A stretch of DNA of 64,000 bases from RGIG4079 sp045646905 (GCA_045646905.1 JAZRLP010000018.1:62001-126000); one strand, 5' to 3'. Positions 35,629 through 44,749 are shown, counted from the stretch's first letter. Program-made: numbers and translations. Notes: generated by a model not told the origin, from the sequence alone.

Positions 35629-36624
35629 ATGGCAGTTACAATGGCAGAAATCAGCAAACTTCGTCAAATGACAGGTGCTGGTATGATGGATTGCAAAAAA
35701 GCTTTGACCGAAGCCGAAAACGACATGGACAAAGCGATTGAAATCCTCCGCAAAAAAGGTCAAGCTGTTGCCGCTAAACGTGAAGACCGCAATGCAGCTG
35801 AAGGTTGCGTTCTTGGTCAATCTACCGGCGAATATGCAGCAGTAGTTGCTCTTAATTGCGAAACTGACTTCGTTGCTAAAAACGCAGGTTTCGTTAGCCT
35901 CACTAAATCAATCCTTGCTGCAGCTGTTGAAGCTAAAGCTAAAAGCCTTGATGAAGTTAAAGCTCTTGAAATCAACGGTCAAAAAATCGCTGACCTCATC
36001 GTTGATGAATCAGGTAAGACTGGCGAAAAAATGGAACTTGGTGCATTTGAATATGTAGAAGCTCCTGCAACAGTTGCTTACAACCACTTCGGCAACAAAC
36101 TTGCTACTCTCGTTGCTTTCAACAAAGCTGGCATCGCTGAGCAAGTTTACAAAAATGTAGCTATGCAAGTTGCAGCGATGAATCCTATCGCTGTTGACGA
36201 ATGCGATGTTGCTGAAGAAGTAAAAGAAAAAGAAATTGCTGTAGCTATCGAAAAAACTAAAGCTGAACAAGTACAAAAAGCAGTTGACGCAGCATTGAAA
36301 AAAGCTGGTATCAACCCTGCTCATGTTGACTCAGAAGACCACATGGAAAGCAACAAAGCTAAAGGTTGGATTACTGAAGAAGATGTTGTTAAAGCTAAAG
36401 AAATCATCGCTACCGTTTCAGCTGAAAAAGCAGCTAACCTTCCTGAAGCTATGATTCAAAACATCGCTAAAGGTCGCCTTGGCAAATTCTTGAAAGAAGT
36501 TTGCTTGTTGAACCAAGACGATGTAACAAGCGAAGACAAAAAGACTGTACGCGAATCATTGAAAGCAGTTGACGCTGAATTAAGCGTTGTTTCTTTCAAA
36601 CGCGTTAATCTTAATGTAGACTAA
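35629..36624 (+). CDS. tsf: Translation elongation factor Ts
   Basis: It is the nucleotide exchange factor of EF-Tu. The 331-residue protein has the UBA-like N-terminal part (KLRQMTGAGMMDCKKALTEA), the EF-Tu-contacting TDFVAKN motif in ALNCETDFVAKNAGF, and two core subdomains, with a longer second subdomain as usual in Bacteroidetes. The start at 35629 (MAVTMAEI) is supported by the same N-terminus in relatives; an ATG at 35641 is the alternative. Confidence 0.96.
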   Translation: MAVTMAEISKLRQMTGAGMMDCKKALTEAENDMDKAIEILRKKGQAVAAKREDRNAAEGCVLGQSTGEYAAVVALNCETDFVAKNAGFVSLTKSILAAAVEAKAKSLDEVKALEINGQKIADLIVDESGKTGEKMELGAFEYVEAPATVAYNHFGNKLATLVAFNKAGIAEQVYKNVAMQVAAMNPIAVDECDVAEEVKEKEIAVAIEKTKAEQVQKAVDAALKKAGINPAHVDSEDHMESNKAKGWITEEDVVKAKEIIATVSAEKAANLPEAMIQNIAKGRLGKFLKEVCLLNQDDVTSEDKKTVRESLKAVDAELSVVSFKRVNLNVD

Positions 36625-36655
36625 TCTTGTAGTCATAACATCTCAACATAGAAAG

Positions 36656-36684
36656 AGCCGACAACCATGTGTTGCCGGCTTTTT
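36656..36684 (+). terminator. Terminator after tsf
   Basis: AGCCGACAAC pairs with GTTGCCGGCT (one G-U) over a 5-nt loop, followed by TTTTT. Confidence 0.9.
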
Positions 36685-36818
36685 CGTTTTCATGCCCTAC
36701 CATAAAAGACAATTTACATTAGAGATTACATTTGTGTGCAATAGCCCCAGCGCAAAGGCAATTACATTAGCATCAATAAATCACATACATATCTATCATA
36801 GCCAATGAAAATAAAAAA

Positions 36819-36846
36819 AAGCGGAAAGCCTTGTAGCAATCCGCTT
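36819..36846 (-). terminator. Terminator of the HU gene
   Basis: On the minus strand AAGCGGA pairs with TCCGCTT and runs into eight T residues (plus-strand A run at 36812-36820). The rest of the 36685-36818 stretch holds no gene. Confidence 0.8.
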
Positions 36847-36872
36847 ATTCTTTTAAGTAATTAAGAAATATC

Positions 36873-37145
36873 TTATTTTACTTTTGCGTTAAGTTCAGCA
36901 CCAGCTTTGAATTTCACAGCTTTGCGAGCAGGAATTTCAATTTTTTCTTTTGTGCGTGGGTTGATACCAGTGCGAGCACCTTTTTCAGATACAGAGAAAG
37001 TACCGAAACCAAGAAGAGCAACTTTGTCGTTAGCTGCGAGTGCACCACCGATAGCTTCGATAGCAGCATCTAATGCGTTTTTAGCATCTACTTTAGTAAT
37101 GTTTGCTTTTTCAGCAATAGCATTGATAAGTTCTGTTTTGTTCAT
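36873..37145 (-). CDS. HU-family DNA-binding protein
   Basis: The 90-residue nucleoid protein starts MNKTELINAIAEKANITKVDAKNAL and carries the DNA-binding arm signature GFGTFSVSEKGARTGINPRTKEKIEIPA. It has the size of canonical HU rather than the longer Bacteroidetes variants. It is transcribed alone, convergent with tsf, from a TACTTTTG promoter at 37194-37187. Confidence 0.96.
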   Translation of the reverse strand: MNKTELINAIAEKANITKVDAKNALDAAIEAIGGALAANDKVALLGFGTFSVSEKGARTGINPRTKEKIEIPARKAVKFKAGAELNAKVK

Positions 37146-37186
37146 AATAAATTATTGTTAATTAGATTTGTATGGTATATCTATTG

Positions 37187-37194
37187 CAAAAGTA
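37187..37194 (-). promoter_or_regulatory. -7 box of the HU gene
   Basis: Minus strand TACTTTTG followed by CAATAG; about 40 nt before the ATG at 37145. Confidence 0.7.
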
Positions 37195-37288
37195 ATGTAA
37201 AATTCTGAAAAACAAAAAAAAAATGCAAAAAAAAGACACATAACTACTCCATTCGCCCCATTCTGCAACAAAAACCAACTTTTTTCGT

Positions 37289-37296
37289 TAATTTTG
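37289..37296 (+). promoter_or_regulatory. -7 box of the rhomboid operon
   Basis: TAATTTTG followed by TAGAG, 43 bases before the ATG at 37340. A clear -33 TTTG is not seen. Confidence 0.6.
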
Positions 37297-37339
37297 TAGA
37301 GATTATAACGATTTAAAGTTCAATTTCAGAAAAAAAATA

Positions 37340-38101
37340 ATGTTTAATAATTCAATAATCAGCAACATGCCCCCTGTCACAAAAAATCTTATTATTGTGA
37401 ACTTTATCATATGGGCAGCAATGGAACTATTTCCTCAAGAGATAGGAGTGATGATGGATCGCCATTGTGGTTTGCACTATTTTCTATCCGACAATTTCAT
37501 TGCCTCACAATTTATCACATACCAATTTGTCCACGCCGATTTCACCCATCTATTTTTCAACATGTTTGCACTATTCATGTTTGGCATCGCTATTGAACAA
37601 ATAATGGGGTCTAAACGCTTTCTCTCCTACTATTTAATATGTGGCATAGGTGCTGGATTGATTCAAATGGGCGTAAACGCAATAGAACTGCATCAACTAA
37701 CTCAAAGCGCCCTCGAAGCAGATTTGCCATTTAAAATCCAAAATGGTCATGTATGGGTTAGCCAAACCATTGATTACTCCAGTATCCAAAGCATTTTTAA
37801 TAGCATTGAAATTCTTATCAACATGCCCACTGTAGGAGCTTCGGGTGCTATATATGGCATATTATTGGCATTTGGTGTATTTTTCCCCAACAATCCTATT
37901 TATATAATGTTTATCCCCTATCCTATCAAAGCAAAATGGGTAATCGTGGGATATGCAGCAATCGAGTTAATGCTCGGCATGGGTCATGCCAACACTGGCA
38001 TCGCACACTTTGCACACCTTGGTGGTATGATTTTTGGATTCTTAATGATTCTTTATTGGAAAAAGACAGGAACTATTCGCAAAAATGACAACTACTATTA
38101 A
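37340..38101 (+). CDS. Rhomboid-family intramembrane serine protease 1
   Basis: The 253-residue membrane protein has about six TM helices, the L1-loop WR-like region replaced by FVHADFTHLFFNMFALFMFG, the catalytic serine motif GASGAIYG, and the catalytic histidine segment IAHFAHLGGMIFGF. Rhomboids cleave TM segments of other proteins in the membrane. The gene overlaps the next rhomboid by 17 bp, so both are made together. Substrates are unknown. Confidence 0.92.
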   Translation: MFNNSIISNMPPVTKNLIIVNFIIWAAMELFPQEIGVMMDRHCGLHYFLSDNFIASQFITYQFVHADFTHLFFNMFALFMFGIAIEQIMGSKRFLSYYLICGIGAGLIQMGVNAIELHQLTQSALEADLPFKIQNGHVWVSQTIDYSSIQSIFNSIEILINMPTVGASGAIYGILLAFGVFFPNNPIYIMFIPYPIKAKWVIVGYAAIELMLGMGHANTGIAHFAHLGGMIFGFLMILYWKKTGTIRKNDNYY

Positions 38102-39029
38102 CAAAATATCATTTCACTGGAAAACCGCCTCATGGTTACTTAAGATAGTATATATCAACATTGCTATCTTCTTAGTGCTACGCATATTGGCAGTAGTGGG
38201 CTTTTTCCTAAATATAAATGTCACCGAATGGATAAAATGGATTGAGTGCCCATCGTCTATTGCCAACTTCATTCAACAGCCATGGGCGATTATCACATAT
38301 ATGTTTGCACAATTTGATGTGCTACACATATTATTCAATATGCTATGGTTATATGGGTTTGGGAAATTATTCCTCGAGTTCAATTCACAAAAACAATTAC
38401 TTGCACTATACATTTATGGTGGCATATTAGGTGCATTGGTATTTATGGCCGGTTACAACCTACTACCAGTGTTTGAAGGGCACACAGGTTGGCTCATCGG
38501 CTCATCGGCATCGGCCATTGCAATAGTTATAGCCACAGCAATTCTCAACCCCGAATACAAAGTTGGGCTACTTTTCATTGGGCAAATTTCATTAAAATGG
38601 ATTGCAATTATCACTCTTGCCATCTTCTTCCTCGGGCTATCGGGAGAGAATTCTGGCGGACATATGGCGCACTTTGGTGGAGCATTAGCAGGAGCATTAT
38701 ATGGTATAATGATGCGTAAAGGAACCGACATCACACGGCCGTTCAACAAGTTCCTCGATAGCATTGCCAACACTTTTTACTCTATCAAAGATTTTAAATT
38801 CACTCGGTCTAAAGCAAAAAGCCCCAAAGCCAAGAAATGGGATAGCAACAGCAGCAATTCGCAATCGCAAAAAGATTCAAAGGGAGCACCCTCGGGCAAG
38901 GCATCGGCATCTCCCGAAGACCAAGCCGAACTTGATAAGATTCTCGACAAGATAAAAAAATCGGGCTACACTGCCCTATCGGCCGAAGAGAAGAAACGAT
39001 TATTTGATGTAAGCAAACGCATAAAATGA
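38085..39029 (+). CDS. Rhomboid-family intramembrane protease 2 with cytoplasmic tail
   Basis: The 314-residue paralogue of the preceding protein has the histidine-containing FDVLHILFNMLWLYGFGKLF, a serine motif GSSASAIAI (still GxSx but without the usual second Gly) and the histidine segment GHMAHFGGALAGALYG. After the last TM helix a 90-residue hydrophilic tail contains a basic serine-rich linker and ends in a helix LDKILDKIKKSGYTALSAEEKKRLFD, a small domain common at the ends of Bacteroidetes rhomboids. The last 4 bp overlap the next gene. Confidence 0.9.
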   Translation: MTTTINKISFHWKTASWLLKIVYINIAIFLVLRILAVVGFFLNINVTEWIKWIECPSSIANFIQQPWAIITYMFAQFDVLHILFNMLWLYGFGKLFLEFNSQKQLLALYIYGGILGALVFMAGYNLLPVFEGHTGWLIGSSASAIAIVIATAILNPEYKVGLLFIGQISLKWIAIITLAIFFLGLSGENSGGHMAHFGGALAGALYGIMMRKGTDITRPFNKFLDSIANTFYSIKDFKFTRSKAKSPKAKKWDSNSSNSQSQKDSKGAPSGKASASPEDQAELDKILDKIKKSGYTALSAEEKKRLFDVSKRIK

Positions 39030-40129
39030 GAACGACTAAGAAATCTAAAATGCGCAAAATAGCATCTTTTTTCACCCTAATGATAGCACTTTTCATTGGG
39101 GCGATGACCATTTTTGCCGCATACTCGGGACACATAGATCCACGAAAGATGACAATAGCCCCTCTCATGTGCATGACATTACCCTATTGGGTTATTGCTA
39201 CCTTGATTATGCTTCCCATTTGTTTCATCGCCAACAAATGGCAATCGCTCGTTCCTCTTTCTACTCTCGTTATATGCCTTGGACCTATTCTTAATTACTG
39301 CCCATTAAACATCACAGCAAATAGCAATCGCAACACGCCCAATTCGTTTACACTCTTAAGTTATAATGCTTATAATTTCATTGCATTTGATGACAACTAC
39401 CCCGACGATGAGTCTAATTCTACGCTCAACTATATAGCCAAAACCGACGCCGATATCGTGTGCCTACAAGAATGTGAATATCTATCACCTATTCCTCGCT
39501 GGCATGTGTATCGCAAGCAAGTAAATGCAATAAAAGAGCAATACCCCTATCGCATCATAGGCGCCAATAACGGACAATCAATCTTTTCTAAATTTCCGGT
39601 GACGCTCATCTCTTCAGCAGGATATTACTCACACTTCAAAGTAGAGATGCCCACGCGCACTATCGACATCATTGATGTGCATTTGAGATCAATACGCCTA
39701 TCAAAACAAGACAAAGAGCAATACAACGAAGCTCTCACCGATTTAATTACCGAAAACAATAACAGCAAACTCTCATCGTGGAAAAATATCGCATCTAAAG
39801 TTGCAAACGCAGCCAAACTGCGTTCACGCCAAGCATTAGCGCTCAAAGATTATATTAGAGAACTCGACAGCGAAAACATCATTGTGTGTGGCGACTTCAA
39901 CGATGTGCCAGGCTGCTTTGCCATCAATGCCATTGCCGACGACTTTGACGATGTATATGCCCAATGTGGTTTTGGCCCTATGATTACATATCATGGCAAT
40001 AACCTCAAATTTCGCATCGACCACATTCTCTATGATGGCGATTTCGATGCAACTTATTTTGAGCGTGGCGACCTCAAAAGTAGCGACCACTACCCCCTAT
40101 TTGCCACATTTAAGTGGGACAATGACTAA
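39026..40129 (+). CDS. Membrane-anchored endonuclease/exonuclease/phosphatase-family protein
   Basis: The 367-residue protein has three N-terminal TM helices (about 12-34, 45-66, 73-90) and then an EEP domain with LLSYNAYNF, DADIVCLQECE (catalytic Glu), IIDVHLRS, VCGDFNDVPG and the closing SDHYPLFATF. The domain faces outward if the topology is right and could act on nucleic acid, lipid or another phosphodiester. It is translationally coupled (ATGA) to the second rhomboid, which points to a shared membrane function. Confidence 0.88.
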   Translation: MRTTKKSKMRKIASFFTLMIALFIGAMTIFAAYSGHIDPRKMTIAPLMCMTLPYWVIATLIMLPICFIANKWQSLVPLSTLVICLGPILNYCPLNITANSNRNTPNSFTLLSYNAYNFIAFDDNYPDDESNSTLNYIAKTDADIVCLQECEYLSPIPRWHVYRKQVNAIKEQYPYRIIGANNGQSIFSKFPVTLISSAGYYSHFKVEMPTRTIDIIDVHLRSIRLSKQDKEQYNEALTDLITENNNSKLSSWKNIASKVANAAKLRSRQALALKDYIRELDSENIIVCGDFNDVPGCFAINAIADDFDDVYAQCGFGPMITYHGNNLKFRIDHILYDGDFDATYFERGDLKSSDHYPLFATFKWDND

Positions 40130-40167
40130 TTCAAGACAATTATAAATCAATTAAATATATACTAATT

Positions 40168-42288
40168 ATGAAGAAACAATTATTAACCCTCGCAGCATGC
40201 GCATGTATGACAGCTGCATTAACACAGTCGTGCTCTATGCAAGAAACAGGCGACAATCCATTCTTGAAGGAATACACTACCGAGTTTGAGATTCCTCCAT
40301 TTGATTCAATCAAAAACGAACACTATCTTCCTGCACTAAAAGCCGGAATTGAAGAACAAAACAAAGAGATTGAAGCTATCATCAACAATTCTGAAGCTCC
40401 AACCTTTGAAAACACTATCCTTGCCCTCGACAACTCGGGTCAAACAATCAACAAAGTTGCTTATGTATTCTTTGCATTTACCGAGTCAATGTCATCGCCC
40501 GAATTGCAAAAAGTTGATGAAGAGTTCACTCCTTTATTAACTAAACACAGTGATGAAATTTCGATGAACGACAAACTCTTTGAACGCATCAAAGCTGTTT
40601 ATGACGATCGTGCTAACCACCAATACACTACTGCACAACTTCGCCTCATTGAAGACAACTACAAATCATTCACTCGCAATGGTGCGCTTCTCGATGCTGA
40701 AAAGAAAGAACAACTCAAAGCAATCAATGCCGAGCTTGCTAACCTCTATCTCGAATTCAACAAACGCCTCCTCAATGCTACCAACGCATTTGAACTCGTA
40801 GTTGAAGATTCTATCAAACTTGGTGGTCTTCCTGCATCAAGCATCGCTGTTGCAGCCGAAGAAGCTAAAAAACGCGGTAAAGATGGCAAATGGGTGTTCA
40901 CACTCCACGCTCCTTCACGCTTGCCATTGTTGCAATATGCTCAAAACCGCGAATTGCGTCAAAAAATGTATGAAGGTTACATCAACCTCGCTACTGAAGG
41001 CGAAAACGACAACCGACCCATCATCAACAAAATCATGCAAGCGCGCACCAAAAAAGCTGCTCTCCTTGGCTTTGACAACTTTGCTGCTTATATGACCGAC
41101 AATGTTATGGCTAAAACTCCTCAAGCAGCCAAAGACCTCTTGATGAAGATTTGGGAACCTGCTATCAACAAAGTTAAAGAAGAGGTTGCCGAAATGCAAG
41201 ATGTAGTAAAAGAAGAAGGTTTTGATTTTGAAATCGCTCCTTGGGACTACTACTATTATGCCGAAAAAGTGCGTCAAAGAAAATATGCTCTCGATGAAGA
41301 CGAAGTGCGTCAATACTTTGCTGTTGACAATGTTGTAAAAGGTATCTTCACTATGGCAGAGCGTCTTTATGGTGTTACATTCCGCGAACTCCCCAACGCT
41401 CCTAAATATCACCCCGAAGTGAAAGTTTATGAAGTGCTTGACACTGCTGGCAACCATGTATCGGTATTCATGACCGACTACTTCCCACGCGAATCAAAAC
41501 GCCAAGGTGCTTGGATGAGCGAGTTTAAAGGCTCTTATATCGATGAAAACGGCAAATCAATTCGCCCAATCATCTATAATGTAGGTAACTTCACTAAACC
41601 TACTGCCGACACCCCTTCACTTCTCACTCTCGACGAAGTAGAAACCACATTCCACGAATTTGGTCACGGCCTTCACGGCATGCTCACTCGCGCTCAATAC
41701 CGTTCACAAGCTGGAACAAATGTTGACCGCGACTTCGTAGAACTTCCTTCACAAATCCACGAACACTGGGCTCTCGAACCCGAATTGCTCAAATCATATG
41801 CATTCCACTACAAAACTGGTGAAGTGATGCCAGCCGAACTCATCAAGAAACTTCAAGATGCATCAACTCACAACCAAGGTTTTGCTACAACCGAACTTGC
41901 AGGTGCTGCTCTTCTCGACCTCTACTGGAACTCTGCTAACTTTGACAAAGATGTTGATGTAGCCGCTTTTGAAGCTAATGTGGCTAAAGAACTCAACATG
42001 CCTAAAGAAGTACAATTCCGTTATCGCAGTACTTACTTCAAACACATCTTCGGTAGCGACGGTTATGCTGCTGGTTACTACACTTACCTTTGGGCTGAAG
42101 TGCTCGATGCCGATGGCTTTGAATTATTCAAAGAAAAAGGTGTATTTGACAAAGCAACTGCCGATGCATTCCGCATCAATGTTCTTGAAGCAGGTGGTAG
42201 CGAAGACCCAATGAAACTTTATGTCAAGTTCCGTGGTCAAGAACCTAACCCCGATGCACTCCTCCGCAACCGCGGCCTCTTGAAATAA
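40168..42288 (+). CDS. dcp: M3-family zinc peptidase (peptidyl-dipeptidase Dcp-like), lipoprotein
   Basis: The 706-residue protein has a lipobox ending LTQSC (Cys22), then the M3 catalytic domain with HEFGH (His496, Glu497, His500) inside TTFHEFGHGLHGML and the downstream PSQIHEHWALEPE zinc-Glu segment. Length and N-terminus NPFLKEYTTEFEIPPFDSIK match Dcp/oligopeptidase A proteins, which degrade small peptides. The lipobox implies a periplasmic or outer-membrane location. It is a single-gene unit with a strong terminator and marks the left border of the accessory region. Confidence 0.93.
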   Translation: MKKQLLTLAACACMTAALTQSCSMQETGDNPFLKEYTTEFEIPPFDSIKNEHYLPALKAGIEEQNKEIEAIINNSEAPTFENTILALDNSGQTINKVAYVFFAFTESMSSPELQKVDEEFTPLLTKHSDEISMNDKLFERIKAVYDDRANHQYTTAQLRLIEDNYKSFTRNGALLDAEKKEQLKAINAELANLYLEFNKRLLNATNAFELVVEDSIKLGGLPASSIAVAAEEAKKRGKDGKWVFTLHAPSRLPLLQYAQNRELRQKMYEGYINLATEGENDNRPIINKIMQARTKKAALLGFDNFAAYMTDNVMAKTPQAAKDLLMKIWEPAINKVKEEVAEMQDVVKEEGFDFEIAPWDYYYYAEKVRQRKYALDEDEVRQYFAVDNVVKGIFTMAERLYGVTFRELPNAPKYHPEVKVYEVLDTAGNHVSVFMTDYFPRESKRQGAWMSEFKGSYIDENGKSIRPIIYNVGNFTKPTADTPSLLTLDEVETTFHEFGHGLHGMLTRAQYRSQAGTNVDRDFVELPSQIHEHWALEPELLKSYAFHYKTGEVMPAELIKKLQDASTHNQGFATTELAGAALLDLYWNSANFDKDVDVAAFEANVAKELNMPKEVQFRYRSTYFKHIFGSDGYAAGYYTYLWAEVLDADGFELFKEKGVFDKATADAFRINVLEAGGSEDPMKLYVKFRGQEPNPDALLRNRGLLK

Positions 42289-42312
42289 GATATTTCAACA
42301 CCCTATAACGCA

Positions 42313-42349
42313 ACAGCCACTGAGTCCCCACTCAGTGGCTGTTTTTTTT
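42313..42349 (+). terminator. Terminator after dcp
   Basis: ACAGCCACTGAG pairs perfectly with CTCAGTGGCTGT over TCCCCA, followed by eight T residues. Confidence 0.92.
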
Positions 42350-42368
42350 GACAAAATGAACTGTGACC

Positions 42369-42390
42369 AAAAATCCCCATGCGTCAGCCA
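42369..42390. repeat. Inverted copy of a dispersed repeat core
   Basis: Read on the minus strand this gives TGGCTGACGCATGGG followed by GATTTTT; the same 15-mer occurs in plus orientation at 44401-44415, and shorter forms at 44449-44458 and 47978-47987. The Fic gene is thus bracketed by opposing copies. Confidence 0.7.
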
Positions 42391-42563
42391 AGCTCTCCTC
42401 TTGAAAATTACTTATAATTTTTTATTGCTGTCCGTTAAAAATCGATAAAGTATATAAAAAGAATCTCAATCGCTGAATTTAAGCAGTTGAAATTCCTTTT
42501 TTTCAATTTACAAGCCCACATAATATTGAAGGACAATGGCATTGCCGAAGGTAATGCTTTTTG

Positions 42564-42724
42564 CGTAGCCGGGTATTGGCTCGTGGAGGCAATGCCCGGG
42601 CGGGAGAAATGTTGAAATTGTATCTGAAAGATACATTATTTGCACTGATTAAAGATTCTTACAGAATCTATCTCTATTTAATACATTACCGGGCTTATCC
42701 ACTGCGTAGCTAAACCCGGCTACG
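42564..42724. repeat. Imperfect inverted repeat in the dcp-Fic gap
   Basis: CGTAGCCGGGT (42564-42574) with AATGCCCGGG (42591-42600) recurs inverted as CATTACCGGGC (42684-42694) and ACCCGGCTACG (42714-42724). The whole gap 42289-42884 has no convincing gene; apart from the terminator and the Fic promoter it holds only this structure, which looks like a decayed dispersed element. Confidence 0.6.
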
Positions 42725-42815
42725 ACTAAACAATCCCCTTGGGATTAAAAAATTTTATCTGACACCAATAAAATAGAATAAATGTAGAAAATATGGTTTA
42801 TCTCAATATTTTTAC

Positions 42816-42823
42816 TAATTTTG
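42816..42823 (+). promoter_or_regulatory. -7 box of the Fic gene
   Basis: TAATTTTG followed by CAC, 62 bases before the chosen ATG. -33 element weak (TTTA near 42796). Confidence 0.65.
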
Positions 42824-42838
42824 CACAAACAATAAAAA

Positions 42839-42869
42839 GGTGGTAACTTACCACCATAAAAGGTGGTAT
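42839..42869 (+). promoter_or_regulatory. Putative operator in the Fic 5' leader
   Basis: GGTGGTAA (42839-42846) and TTACCACC (42848-42855) form a perfect 8-bp palindrome around one C; a third half-site GGTGGTAT follows at 42862-42869. It lies 16 nt after the -7 box, so a bound protein would block early transcription. The Fic protein's own winged-helix tail is the obvious candidate. Confidence 0.6.
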
Positions 42870-42884
42870 ATAACAATCGTTCAT

Positions 42885-43949
42885 ATGAAAGATCTTGAAG
42901 TCATATATAACAAGTGGTTATCTTTGCTTCCACTTAGCGACAAGAAACAGGCTCAACTCGGGCGAAAATTCACTGTTGAATACAACTATAATTCTAACCA
43001 CATAGAGGGTAATACTCTGACATATGGTCAAACCGAATTGTTACTTTTGTTTGGCAAAGTGAGTGGCGAAGCTGAGATGAAGGACTTTGAGGAAATGAAA
43101 GCGAGTAATGTCGGACTGCAGATGATGACAGAAGTCGCAAAGGAGAAAACACCTTTAACCGAAACATTCATCAGACAGTTACATCAAACTCTTTTACGCG
43201 AGGATTATACTGTTTATACAACTCTACCTGGAGGAGTTCAGTCAAGCTATGTAGTGCATGCAGGCACATATAAAACACGGCCCAACAGCGTAATTACCCG
43301 ATACGGCGATCGATTTGAATATGCATCGCCCGAAGAAACGCCAGCATTGATGAATGATTTGGTCGTATGGTATAATGAAGCAGAGCAAAGTGGCAATTAC
43401 TCGCCGATTGAGTTGGCTGCTATGTTCCATTATAGATATATTCGCATTCACCCCTTTGAGGATGGGAATGGTCGTATTGCTCGACTAATGGTAAATTATA
43501 TTCTTTCTCGTCATAATTGGCCAATGATTGTGGTGCGCAATCGTGACAAGCAGGCATATTTGGAGGCATTGCACCAATCTGACCTCATCGTGGGACCAGC
43601 CCCTTCTGATGGAGCACATGCTACATTAAGAGACATCAGAGATTTTTTGAACTATTTTAAAAATCTTGTCAAAACAGAAATTCAAGCAGACATCGACTTT
43701 GTAACTAAATCTGCAGAAAATGTTTGGTGGTATGACGGACAAATTGTTACTTTCAGAAGTATCAATACAACAAGAATTCTATTGGCATTACAAGAGAACC
43801 CAGCTATCACCTACAATGAGTTGACCAAATTGATAGGTATAAACACTTCTGCAATACAGAAGCAAATCAACAATCTAATCAAGAAAGGATATATCCAGCG
43901 TAGAGATTCAGATCGACATTGGCATGTACTAATCACATCTACCATTTAA
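42885..43949 (+). CDS. Fic-family AMPylase-type protein with C-terminal winged helix
   Basis: Fic enzymes usually transfer AMP to a hydroxyl side chain of a target protein. The 354-residue protein has the full active site HPFEDGNGRIAR (His189) and an N-terminal inhibitory helix motif SNHIEGN (Ser37-Glu41-Gly42), making it class II and normally self-inhibited. The last 65 residues form a winged helix (ITYNELTKLIGINTSAIQKQ and KKGYIQRRDSDRHWHV). A GTG at 42840 would add 15 residues, but that start lies in the palindrome, so the ATG at 42885 is preferred. There is no separate antitoxin gene; regulation appears built in. Confidence 0.92.
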   Translation: MKDLEVIYNKWLSLLPLSDKKQAQLGRKFTVEYNYNSNHIEGNTLTYGQTELLLLFGKVSGEAEMKDFEEMKASNVGLQMMTEVAKEKTPLTETFIRQLHQTLLREDYTVYTTLPGGVQSSYVVHAGTYKTRPNSVITRYGDRFEYASPEETPALMNDLVVWYNEAEQSGNYSPIELAAMFHYRYIRIHPFEDGNGRIARLMVNYILSRHNWPMIVVRNRDKQAYLEALHQSDLIVGPAPSDGAHATLRDIRDFLNYFKNLVKTEIQADIDFVTKSAENVWWYDGQIVTFRSINTTRILLALQENPAITYNELTKLIGINTSAIQKQINNLIKKGYIQRRDSDRHWHVLITSTI

Positions 43950-43996
43950 TACTAAAGGGTTTGATATTAATAATTCAATAAAATAAAGGGGACTAT

Positions 43997-44245
43997 AACT
44001 TTGTTGACACAAAGTTTATCTTACCCCCTCCCGGCTACGCCGTACTCCCACTAAATTTTACTACGCAAAATTCAGAGGGAGAGCTACTTATGCTTTTGCT
44101 AATGTAACTGTCCCATTGTTTTTCACAGAAAAAGAGGGGGAACCTCGCAGAGCTCACGAGTGAGCGAGCAGTGTATGTCGGCTTGCCGGTACACGATTGC
44201 GAGACTTACCGTACCAGAATTGCAAATGCAATTCGGAGGGGGTTA
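43997..44245. repeat. Densely structured noncoding element downstream of Fic
   Basis: ACCCCCTCC (44023-44031) and GGAGGGGGT (44235-44243) are perfect 9-bp terminal inverted repeats bounding 220 bp. Inside are hairpins GAATTGC/GCAATTC (44217-44234), AATTTT/AAAATT flanked by CTCCC/GAGGGAG (44045-44081). Just outside is AACTTTGT/ACAAAGTT (43997-44016), which overlaps a TAACTTTG promoter-like box (43996-44003). There is no transposase; it may be a small nonautonomous repeat or a transcribed structured RNA. Confidence 0.55.
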
Positions 44246-44375
44246 GATTGTGATAATCAGGTGGTTACATAGAGAATTGTGCCAACATGTATATAATTAC
44301 CAAAATAAATTTGTACCATTCTGAAAATTCATGTCATTTTGTTTATGGTTTTCCCAAGCAATAGTTGTTTTTCAG

Positions 44376-44550
44376 ACAGAATGCCAGAATGAAACATAAA
44401 TGGCTGACGCATGGGTAATTTTTTGGGACAGAATGCCAGAAAAACATAAAGCTAACGCGTGGCAATATAGACAAAAGAAAAAATCTGTACTTATGTGCTT
44501 TTGTCAAAAATAAAGACACAAGAACAGAAGAACATAAAGCTAACACAATG
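44376..44550 (+). repeat. Degenerate direct repeats upstream of the BspA-like gene
   Basis: Three units share GACA(GAATGCC)AGAA, AACATAAA and GCTAACGC-like blocks (near 44376, 44428 and 44515). The segment 44471-44505 (ACAAAAGAAA... TTATGTGCTTTTGTC) recurs beyond the gene at 48001-48032. No gene is seen in 44246-44749; short open frames on either strand lack coding character. Confidence 0.6.
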
Positions 44551-44749
44551 AAAAACAATCAAATAAACATCTGTCATTCTGCACATTCTGTCCTTCTGTC
44601 TAAAAAAAACTCTGCGTATTTCGGTGCTTTCAGCGTGAGGAGTCTGTCTAAATCCCCATATGTGTGGTGTGTTTTTAGACAAAATGAGCATAAATACAAA
44701 TCTTTTATATTATTTCTCCCTTTGTAGCCTCACATATAATATTTTTCGT

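Noticed and set aside
42600..44250. CRISPR array or insertion sequence in the repeat-rich stretches
   Set aside because: Repeats are not evenly spaced with unique spacers, and no transposase or cas gene is present.
44343..44691. Short minus-strand frames (71 and 66 codons) in the repeat region
   Set aside because: Composition is Phe/Cys/Ser-rich and they cross degenerate repeats; no start context or homology is visible.
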